NCBI GenBank assembly: GCA_934277655.1
Contig: CAKQVC010000163.1
Coordinates: forward strand, 1-5,400
DNA from: an uncultured Clostridia bacterium
GTDB lineage: Bacteria; Bacillota; Clostridia; Peptostreptococcales; Anaerovoracaceae
Direction of reading: 5' to 3'
DNA length: 5,400 bases
Shown here: positions 1 to 5,400 of the stretch, in pieces
How the letters are laid out: each line of letters begins with the position of its first letter
Numbering within the stretch: the first letter of the stretch is position 1
Translations under genes and position numbers: made by a program
The notes under the pieces: generated by a model
The model's database searches: none
Told to the model about the DNA's origin: nothing
What the model saw: the letters and a program-made list of their open reading frames with translations, nothing else

Positions 1-2939
1 TTCCATCCGTTGTCCTGATTTCCGTGATCCTGCTTTGTTGACCGTTTGTTCGCAAAATCTGTCGTATAAATGCCGTCTTTCACGTCTTCCGGTTTCACGG
101 TATGCACTGCATTTTCATTTTGATAACGCCAGCTCCAGTCCGTAACTTCTCTTACCGTATACGTTCCGGCTTTCAGATCTTTTATCGTTGTCTGCCCGTT
201 TCCCTGTACGGACACCATCAGGCTGAATCCGTCAGCTCCTGTAATTTCAAAGAGGAAGGACTGATTTTCGTCGATTACGTGCCATCCTGTTTTCGTGATG
301 ATAAGATCAAACGGTTTGATGTGAACGATAAACTGGCAGTCCTTTTTCGAAAAACCTTCTTCGCCCCACTGACAGTCTTTCACATCGCAATTTTCATGAA
401 CAAAGGTCACATAAGCAGTAATGTCTTCTTTCTTCTTGATCGATTCTGCTTGCCCTCCGCTTCCTGATCCTTCTGCATCTCCGGTTGTTCCTGTATAGAC
501 TTTTACAGAAACCGGCGTTTCCCTGATGAAATATCCTGCGTCCGGATTCAGCACGCAGATGAGCTGCGGAGCTTCACCGAAAAAGTTTGCCGTCTGTGCA
601 TATTCTTCCTTCAGCTGCTGATTGCTCTTGCCGCCATACATCCATAGAAGAAAATCTGCGCCTTTGTTATTTTCATAATCCGCCTTTTCGCCCAGTTCGA
701 TTGCTGAATCTTTCCAGGTCAGCTGTGGCTTCATTACACGGATCGTTTTCGTATCTCTGCCTTCTTGCACTCCCACTGTGCCATCATTTGTCGGTGTGAT
801 TGTTATGATATCCCGAAAATCTTTGTCCTGATAAGGCGGATGCACACCATCCTGCATGAAATCTTCCCACTTCAGGCTGCTGTCCGCGGCGATCTCTGCA
901 AGGTACATCTGTCTGCTGATTTTTACGAAAGCATGCTGCCAGTCCTGCAGACCGTATCCTGCTTTACTAAAATCAATCGGAACATTTCCGCATTTAATGA
1001 TTTCGCCGTTTCTTAAAAAGTCAGGCATCAGTTTCTGATCCTTATCCATTCCCAGATAGAGGTAGCAGTCTTTCATAGAAACCGTTACCGGCTTGATTTC
1101 TACATCCACAGCCGGAACCGGGAATACATCGATTGGATCCTTTTCTGATTGATCTTTATAAATACCTGACAGTTCTCCGTTGGTCGGAACCTGATTGCCT
1201 CCCAGGAAGTCTTCTTTCGGAGAAATCTCAAATTCAATGATCAGTTTTTTTCCATGGTAAATGGTTTCATCGCCCTGTACCTGCGCTCCGCACCAGTTAT
1301 CTTTGAAGGAAAATCCCTTGACCGAAACAGTATCTCCATCCATGGATATCGTCAAATTTGTTGTATTCTGCTCTGGACCGAAAACGTCTTTTCCGATATA
1401 TTCGGCTGTTTTCGTCCTGATCTTATCTGCATTCTCCGGCATGTTGAAATACGGGGTAACGATATCTTTGATTACACTGTTTTCATCCAGTGTAGTGGAC
1501 GATCCGCCGGTCTGGATCTGCTTGCTGATCTGCTCGAAGATGGTATTCAGGCTTTCTGCGTTGGATGCGGAAAGGTAATATCCCGGATCCTGCGGCGTTC
1601 CGTTATTGCTGGATACGTTCTGCATGAACCAGTTGCAGGCTGAGCTCATGCTTTTACTGTTGTTACTCAGATCATTCCATGGCTTACTTCCGGCGTTTGT
1701 TGCATCCGCACCGGAAAAAATGCCGATGGAATATACAGTTGCACCGTAAGTCGATTTCAGTGCTACGGAAGATGTGATGGCATTATTCGCGATATTTAGC
1801 TGGAATCCATTAATATCTGTCGGAGCACCGTCTGTAAACAGGATCACGACGCGGTTCCGCTTTTCTCCTGCCTGAAGTGGATGCTGACCGAAGATTTCCT
1901 GTGCCATGGTAAGTCCTAAGTCCGTTCTGGTTGCACCGCTTGCACGGAGAGCATCTAAAGCATTGTTTACCATGGCTTTCCCTGCACCGGTATCCATGCT
2001 CTGCAGGGAATCTTTATAGTTTCTGTCCGTCAGCTGATCGTATGCAATACCGACGCTTCCGCTGTTTTGTCCGGGAACGGACAGAATTTCGGTATTGTTT
2101 CCATAACCGGACTGGCTGGCGAATCCAACGACAGCAATCCTGTGGTTAATATCGTCATCTGTCCCAATCTGTCCATCTTTACCGGCAGCTTTTGCAGCAA
2201 CGGAGTTGACAAAAGCAGAGGCTGCTTTATTAAGGGCATCAATCTTTTTTTCTGGATTCTTCCGACTGAACGGATCACCCATAGAGCCTGACTGATCCAG
2301 GACCAGAACAATATCGGTCGGTATATCCTCTGTCACGGTGGTCAGGACACTTTCTCCTGTAGAATAGGCTTCCATCCGTATGGTATAGCTTCCATCATCA
2401 TTTTTTTTAGCGGTTTTGGATAATTCCAGCCCTGTCTTGCTGTCTCTTGGTGCAGCAGATGCAGCAGCTTTTCGAAACAGCCCTGCTTCTCCCTTAACCG
2501 GTGACAGGAATGGTGCTGCATGAATAAAATCAATGATTTCCTCATCCAGCATGTTGTTTTCGTCCGCATCTGCGAAATCTGCAGGATTTTCAGCTTCAAC
2601 AGCAGCTCCATCGATAGTTTTATCGGATGGTTCAGAATCACTACCCTGTCCCTCCTCTGTCGTTTTATCGTCATTGACATTGGCATTTTCGTCTTTGTTG
2701 ACATCCGGTTCTACATTTTCTTCCCCGCCTTCAAGATTGCTTTCGTCCGGGTTCATCGAATCTTCCGAAAGTCCTTCTTTTTCTCCTTCTATATCGGAAG
2801 ATCCGCCCTGTCCGGTATTTTCAATTACCATGTTCTCCTGAAAATCCTCTGTCTGTGCATAAACAGAGAATCCTCCCGGAAAAGCAAGACAAAACACCAG
2901 AATCAAACTGACAGCTGCTGCCAGTATTTTATTTTTCAT
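1..2939 (-). CDS. Large VWA-domain surface adhesin with Cna-B-like domain (3' end outside window)
   Basis: The frame is open from an ATG at 2939 to base 1 (979 codons plus two bases), so the C-terminus and any cell-wall anchor are missing. An AAAGGAAG ribosome site at 2956-2949 supports the start. Residues 1-28 form an ordinary Sec signal peptide with probable cleavage VYA|QT. Residues 31-137 are an acidic, probably disordered stretch. Residues about 208-475 are a VWA domain with a complete metal-ion-dependent adhesion site: DQSGSM at 215-220, Thr337 in ATRTDLGL and Asp370 in FTDGAPTD. A DGQIGTDDD loop (255-263) is inserted before a core strand. Residues about 485-612 resemble the segment that usually follows VWA in clostridial adhesins (HGKKLIIEF, then FLGGNQVPTN). 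Residues 613-870 are unrecognised and hold several cysteines. Residues about 874-966 look like a Cna-B/SpaA domain, with Lys883, Glu931 and Asn964 placed for an isopeptide bond. It is the last visible gene of the sipW operon. The inferred role is metal-dependent adhesion at the cell surface; the ligand is unknown. Confidence 0.9.
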   Translation of the reverse strand, partial: MKNKILAAAVSLILVFCLAFPGGFSVYAQTEDFQENMVIENTGQGGSSDIEGEKEGLSEDSMNPDESNLEGGEENVEPDVNKDENANVNDDKTTEEGQGSDSEPSDKTIDGAAVEAENPADFADADENNMLDEEIIDFIHAAPFLSPVKGEAGLFRKAAASAAPRDSKTGLELSKTAKKNDDGSYTIRMEAYSTGESVLTTVTEDIPTDIVLVLDQSGSMGDPFSRKNPEKKIDALNKAASAFVNSVAAKAAGKDGQIGTDDDINHRIAVVGFASQSGYGNNTEILSVPGQNSGSVGIAYDQLTDRNYKDSLQSMDTGAGKAMVNNALDALRASGATRTDLGLTMAQEIFGQHPLQAGEKRNRVVILFTDGAPTDINGFQLNIANNAITSSVALKSTYGATVYSIGIFSGADATNAGSKPWNDLSNNSKSMSSACNWFMQNVSSNNGTPQDPGYYLSASNAESLNTIFEQISKQIQTGGSSTTLDENSVIKDIVTPYFNMPENADKIRTKTAEYIGKDVFGPEQNTTNLTISMDGDTVSVKGFSFKDNWCGAQVQGDETIYHGKKLIIEFEISPKEDFLGGNQVPTNGELSGIYKDQSEKDPIDVFPVPAVDVEIKPVTVSMKDCYLYLGMDKDQKLMPDFLRNGEIIKCGNVPIDFSKAGYGLQDWQHAFVKISRQMYLAEIAADSSLKWEDFMQDGVHPPYQDKDFRDIITITPTNDGTVGVQEGRDTKTIRVMKPQLTWKDSAIELGEKADYENNKGADFLLWMYGGKSNQQLKEEYAQTANFFGEAPQLICVLNPDAGYFIRETPVSVKVYTGTTGDAEGSGSGGQAESIKKKEDITAYVTFVHENCDVKDCQWGEEGFSKKDCQFIVHIKPFDLIITKTGWHVIDENQSFLFEITGADGFSLMVSVQGNGQTTIKDLKAGTYTVREVTDWSWRYQNENAVHTVKPEDVKDGIYTTDFANKRSTKQDHGNQDNGW

Positions 2940-2961
2940 TTCGTTTCACTTCCTTTCCGGT

Positions 2962-3567
2962 TTATGGATTCAAAGTCTGGCTTTCCTGTGTCTGCTGTCC
3001 GCTAGTTTCATCCGGCCATCCGGCCGCTTCAAAAACAGTCTGACCATTGTTTGCAGACTGCACGGCTTCTGCTTTCAGACAGACATCTACCTGCACGCCT
3101 GCATAATCATTTCCCATGGTCTGATCAAAGCTGACACTCCGAAGCAGCGGCTCCGTTGTTTCTCCCGGAGCCAGAACTTTCTGATAGTAATAATTGTCTC
3201 CGTTCTTAACCCAGCTGGTTTCGTTCAGATTCAGCCCTATACCGGAAGCATCCAGAAGAACCGATTCGTTATCGGAAATCTTTCTTGTAACAGTCGTATT
3301 GATCCTGACCCGTACCCAGGCATCTGATTTTCCTGTATTTTTTACTTCTGCTATCTTCGTCACGCTGGTTCCCGGCATAATTCCATCGGGATCTTTAAAA
3401 GGCACGGTCTTCTCCTCATCAGCCCACTCCTGCAGCCTGATGTCCACACTTCCTGTCGTAATGACATTATGCGCCTGCGTTTCTGCCTGATAATAAGCAA
3501 GCGTACCTGTAATTGAAACCGCCATACAAATAACAAGGGCAGATACCAGCAAAATTTTTCTTTTCAT
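2962..3567 (-). CDS. SipW-dependent exported protein, TasA/camelysin-like (second of two)
   Basis: This is a 201-residue exported protein. Residues 1-24 are a SipW-class signal peptide: basic MKRK, a hydrophobic core, then ITGTLAYYQAET, with cleavage expected after the Ala of GTLA. The following HNVITTGSVDIRLQE matches the pattern at the start of mature TasA and camelysin (a short spacer, then x-x-G-x-[VIL]-D-[IL]). The body is beta-rich: an IMPGTSV turn at 63-69, VKNTGKSDAWVRVRI at 75-89 and YYYQKVLAPGETTEPLL at 126-142, all usual in clostridial SipW-dependent proteins. The last 15 residues are a Gln/Ser/Thr-rich tail not seen in the upstream paralogue. It starts 51 bases after the upstream paralogue and ends 22 bases before the VWA gene. 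TasA-family proteins form biofilm or surface fibres in Bacillus; a structural or fibre role here is inference. Cys14 lies inside the signal core without a lipobox, so it is not a lipoprotein. Confidence 0.88.
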   Translation of the reverse strand: MKRKILLVSALVICMAVSITGTLAYYQAETQAHNVITTGSVDIRLQEWADEEKTVPFKDPDGIMPGTSVTKIAEVKNTGKSDAWVRVRINTTVTRKISDNESVLLDASGIGLNLNETSWVKNGDNYYYQKVLAPGETTEPLLRSVSFDQTMGNDYAGVQVDVCLKAEAVQSANNGQTVFEAAGWPDETSGQQTQESQTLNP

Positions 3568-3575
3568 ATTTCTGG

Positions 3576-3588
3576 CTCCTTTCCTCCT
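3576..3588 (-). promoter_or_regulatory. Tandem Shine-Dalgarno sites before the second TasA-like gene
   Basis: Read on the minus strand, AGGAGG (3588-3583) is followed directly by AAAGGAG (3582-3576), and the ATG begins at 3567, eight bases after the second site. The proximal site has ideal spacing and the distal one is about 15 bases from the start. Two adjacent strong sites suggest very efficient translation, fitting an abundant structural protein. The match and spacing are seen directly; the strength is inferred. Confidence 0.65.
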
Positions 3589-3618
3589 GACTCTGCAGTT
3601 TTATCTTTATCGGTGGTT

Positions 3619-4224
3619 TTATGCTCCGATCTGGCTCCATGCGGTTTCAGCACTGTCAATGCCTTCTGCCTGGATTGCATATGCAGTAAACTTCAGAGTT
3701 GGACGTACCTGACTCTGCTGCATTTCTTTCACTTCATCTTTTGTCAGATTTTCGCTGACAAAAATTTTGTTATCCTTTAGAACATTGTAGGAAACGTCAT
3801 CTGCCGGCTGAGAAACCTGGCGGTAATAAACATTTGCCGGGATCTTGGTTCCGTCGCCTTTCGCCCAGGATTCATCAACTGCGTAAGTGACTTTACCCTC
3901 AGCAAAACCTTCGCTTTCTTCTACTTTAACAAAAAGGTAGCAATCCTCAGAACCTGCTTTTACTGTTACAAAGGGGTCTTTGGGAAGATCAATACCCGGA
4001 ATGATCAGGTAGTTGTCTGCGGATTTTGTCAGCTCTTCACCTAAAGCGTTCTGACCCGGATCGTAAAGGTGTTCGTTAAGATCGATGTTGATATTTCCGT
4101 AGGTAAAGGTATTGACAACTTCATCGGTCTCTGCCGTCAACCATGCCATCGTTCCCAGAACGGAACCTGTGATCAGCACCATCGCACACACTGTTAATGC
4201 TAAAATTTTCTTTCTTGTTTTCAT
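3619..4224 (-). CDS. SipW-dependent exported protein, TasA/camelysin-like (first of two)
   Basis: This is a 201-residue exported protein. An in-frame ATG at 4242 would add MQEVFI, but an AGGAGG ribosome site lies at 4238-4233, inside those extra codons and eight bases before the ATG at 4224; the shorter start also gives a normal signal peptide (MKTRKK then a hydrophobic core). The signal ends SVLGTMAWLTAETDE, a SipW-class site with cleavage expected after GTMA (residue 27). The mature start carries NTFTYGNINIDLNE, the TasA-like element after the cleavage site. Further landmarks are LIIPGIDLPKDPFVTV (73-88), DCYLFVKVEES (94-104), VYYRQV (132-137) and a terminal LKFTAYAIQAEGI followed by AETAW. 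These parallel the downstream paralogue, but the sequences are strongly diverged, so they are probably two distinct subunits rather than a recent duplication. The gene starts 24 bases after the sipW stop, which strongly suggests it is a direct substrate of that peptidase. A fibre or matrix role is inferred. Confidence 0.88.
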   Translation of the reverse strand: MKTRKKILALTVCAMVLITGSVLGTMAWLTAETDEVVNTFTYGNINIDLNEHLYDPGQNALGEELTKSADNYLIIPGIDLPKDPFVTVKAGSEDCYLFVKVEESEGFAEGKVTYAVDESWAKGDGTKIPANVYYRQVSQPADDVSYNVLKDNKIFVSENLTKDEVKEMQQSQVRPTLKFTAYAIQAEGIDSAETAWSQIGA

Positions 4225-4232
4225 AATAAAAA

Positions 4233-4238
4233 CCTCCT
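4233..4238 (-). promoter_or_regulatory. Shine-Dalgarno site that fixes the start of the first TasA-like gene
   Basis: AGGAGG on the minus strand lies eight bases before the ATG at 4224 and within the codons that a start at 4242 would use. This favours the 4224 start. Confidence 0.8.
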
Positions 4239-4248
4239 GCATTTTCTT

Positions 4249-4833
4249 TTATTGATTTATAGGGAGCTTTTCAGCGTTACCCTCATTCTGACGTTCTTCT
4301 TTTTCTCCGAAAAAGTCCGGAAGAAGTACAAATAGAAGCAAAACTGCCGCCATCGCATACGCAAAATATTTTCCCGGGGGATTCTGGATAAAGTCAGCGA
4401 AGTACCCCAGCCAAGGTATGGAAAACACCGGTACTCCGATCAGGTTCCGACTGCTTACCGGCTCTCCATCCGGGCTTTTATTTGCATCACCTTTTGTCCT
4501 GTAAAAGATTTCTTCTGTGTTTCCTACATCGGATCCGTCTTTACTATATGCGGCATCGTTTTCTGATATGATTTCCACAACTCTGTGGGTTGCTACTGTA
4601 TTTTCATCCAGCAGAAAGGTGATCGGCTGTCCCGGCATAACAGTCAGCGGATCGATCTTTTTAACGTAAAGCAGGCTGCCTACCGGATAGGTCGGTTCCA
4701 TGGATCCGGAGAGCACCGTATAAACCTGCAGTCCGCCTAAACGGACCCCCGCAAGCAAAATTGCAAGGATCACTACGACAGCGATCAGAAACTGCGTCAT
4801 CATATTCCAGATTTTCTTTATTTTCGGAGTCAT
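4249..4833 (-). CDS. sipW: SipW-type (ER-type) signal peptidase I
   Basis: This is a 194-residue membrane serine protease that removes signal peptides from a special class of exported proteins. A first membrane segment spans about residues 12-32. Next come SGSMEPT with the nucleophile Ser44, ATHRVVEI with His83 where bacterial-type enzymes have Lys, and the YRTKGDANKSPDG box (111-123) typical of the family. His in place of Lys defines the ER/archaeal-type Ser-His subgroup, to which Bacillus subtilis SipW belongs. A second membrane segment spans about 156-175 and is followed by a short charged cytoplasmic tail (EKEERQNEGNAEK). Length is normal for SipW. The start at 4833 has an AGAGGA site about seven bases upstream. 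It is the first gene of the operon, and both following small genes carry SipW-class signals, so they are its likely substrates. The VWA protein has an ordinary signal and probably uses the housekeeping peptidase. The identification is firm; substrate pairing is by context. Confidence 0.95.
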   Translation of the reverse strand: MTPKIKKIWNMMTQFLIAVVVILAILLAGVRLGGLQVYTVLSGSMEPTYPVGSLLYVKKIDPLTVMPGQPITFLLDENTVATHRVVEIISENDAAYSKDGSDVGNTEEIFYRTKGDANKSPDGEPVSSRNLIGVPVFSIPWLGYFADFIQNPPGKYFAYAMAAVLLLFVLLPDFFGEKEERQNEGNAEKLPINQ

Positions 4834-4910
4834 ATTTCTTTCCTCTCTGTTACCGTTTTTCTTAGATCAACATTAGTCCTCTGCCATTTTATTCGTCTGC
4901 CGACTTCATT

Positions 4911-4919
4911 ATTATCCCA
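4911..4919 (-). promoter_or_regulatory. Probable extended -10 promoter of the sipW operon
   Basis: On the minus strand TGGGATAAT (4919-4911) contains GATAAT, five of six matches to TATAAT, preceded by TG one base away, as in an extended -10 element. No good TTGACA is found 16-18 bases upstream (AT-rich sequence only), which extended -10 promoters tolerate. Transcription would start near 4905, giving a leader of about 70 bases before the sipW ATG. It lies just downstream of the neighbouring gene's terminator, where an operon promoter is expected. I see no clear operator or riboswitch in the rest of 4834-5007. Confidence 0.5.
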
Positions 4920-5007
4920 TAATTTTCTTTCTATTTTTACTAGATTTTTCCACAAAATTCCGACATCTGTTTACCGCATTTTTCCTGCTTTTCTGCAAAA
5001 AAGCATC

Positions 5008-5063
5008 AAAAAAAGAAGATGAGAATCTCCTGAATTTTTTCATTTGATCCTCATCTTCTTTTT
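5008..5063 (-). terminator. Intrinsic terminator after the FN3-like gene
   Basis: A perfect 14-bp inverted repeat (5010-5023 with 5050-5063) extends through one G·U pair and three more pairs, giving an 18-bp stem with an 18-base loop when read as minus-strand RNA. It ends in a run of seven U (5014-5008). On the plus-strand RNA the same position is an A·C mismatch, so the hairpin fits the minus-strand gene that stops 45 bases upstream. It separates that gene from the sipW operon. The plus-strand reading also ends in a shorter T run, but no plus-strand gene is present here. Confidence 0.88.
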
Positions 5064-5108
5064 AATTTTAACTTTATATTACCTCTGAAATAACAAAGGG
5101 AGAATAAT

Positions 5109-5400
5109 TTATTTTACAGTTCTGAATGCCTTGTAGGAATACTCTGTGAAGTATTTCTGTCCATCCAGTACCACGTATCCTCTGACTTTGTAGTAGTATC
5201 TTGTACCTTCTTTCAGATTCTTTGTGTTGATGTAGTAGCCTTCGTACTGACCATCTTTTGTTTCATAGAAAGCTTTCTTGCCGTAGCCTTTGTTTTTCTT
5301 TACGGAACGATAAACTTCAACACCATCGAAGTTCACTTCCATTCCTGCCTTATCATACCAGGTAATGCGGATTGCTTTCTTGCCGTTGTCTAAGGTGATC
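5109..5400 (-). CDS. C-terminal end of a surface protein with FN3-like domain (5' end outside window)
   Basis: The frame stays open to the edge of the window, so about 97 C-terminal residues are seen and the true start lies beyond 5400; the internal ATG at 5342 is only a Met within the domain. The visible sequence runs ITLDNGKKAIRITWYDKAG, then VEVYRSVKKNKGYGKKAF, INTKNLKEGTRYYYKVRGY and a final YKAFRTVK. This is the fibronectin type III-like fold that ends many secreted clostridial and Lachnospiraceae proteins: a Trp on an early strand, an EVYRS strand and a GTRYYYKVRGY strand. Such domains are usually accessory to an enzyme or repeat module upstream, so the function of the whole protein cannot be told. 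It ends 45 bases before a strong terminator and is a separate transcription unit from the sipW operon. Confidence 0.85.
   Translation of the reverse strand, partial: ITLDNGKKAIRITWYDKAGMEVNFDGVEVYRSVKKNKGYGKKAFYETKDGQYEGYYINTKNLKEGTRYYYKVRGYVVLDGQKYFTEYSYKAFRTVK

Noticed and set aside
102..467. Plus-strand open frame of 121 codons
   Set aside because: It is antisense to the Cna-B-like and Cys-rich part of the VWA gene, which has the convincing domain content.
1254..1643. Plus-strand open frames of 129 and 105 codons
   Set aside because: Both are antisense to conserved VWA-protein sequence and show no recognisable domain.
2030..2704. Two minus-strand open frames (2342-2704 and 2030-2311) suggesting a broken gene
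   Set aside because: They are in a different frame from the VWA gene, whose own frame is uninterrupted through this region and contains the adhesion-site motifs; there is no frameshift.
2880..2939. Lipoprotein signal in the VWA protein (Cys17 in the hydrophobic core)
   Set aside because: Phe precedes the Cys, which does not fit a lipobox, and a good VYA|QT cleavage site follows.
2520..3005. Plus-strand open frame of 161 codons
   Set aside because: It lies opposite the start of the VWA gene, is Phe/Ile/Arg-rich with no family resemblance, and is a shadow of the acidic coding stretch on the other strand.
4225..4242. Upstream ATG at 4242 for the first TasA-like gene
   Set aside because: The ribosome site lies inside the added codons and the extra residues spoil the normal signal-peptide start.
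4834..5007. Riboswitch or small RNA in the leader before sipW
   Set aside because: The sequence is AT-rich with no long inverted repeat or recognisable aptamer core; only promoter-like elements can be supported.

Overview
The window looks like chromosomal DNA from a Gram-positive member of the Clostridia (Lachnospiraceae-like Firmicute). The grounds are strong AGGAGG-type ribosome sites, an ER-type SipW signal peptidase, TasA/camelysin-like secreted proteins, a large von Willebrand A (VWA) plus Cna-B-like surface protein, and a fibronectin III-like C-terminus typical of clostridial surface proteins. Base composition by eye is moderate, with AT-rich gaps. This assignment is an inference from protein families; no rRNA or other marker gene is present.

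Every gene is on the minus strand, so transcription runs from high to low coordinates. From right to left: (1) 5400-5109 is the 3' end of a surface-protein gene with an FN3-like C-terminus, closed by a strong intrinsic terminator (5063-5008). (2) 5007-4834 is an AT-rich leader with a probable extended -10 promoter at 4919-4911. (3) 4833-4249 encodes a SipW-type signal peptidase. (4) 4224-3619 and (5) 3567-2962 encode two different small exported proteins with SipW-type signal peptides and TasA-like beta-rich bodies. (6) 2939 to beyond base 1 encodes a very large VWA surface protein, of which 979 residues are visible; its C-terminus lies outside the window.

Genes 3-6 are separated by only 24, 51 and 22 bases, have good ribosome sites and show no terminator between them, so they are very probably one operon. 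The working model is a dedicated secretion and assembly cassette. SipW would release the two TasA-like proteins, which may form fibres or a surface matrix. The VWA protein has an ordinary Sec signal, a complete metal-ion-dependent adhesion site and at least one predicted isopeptide-locked Cna-B-like domain, and would supply the adhesive element. No tapA gene and no sortase gene is visible in the window. How the parts are joined is the most interesting open point.
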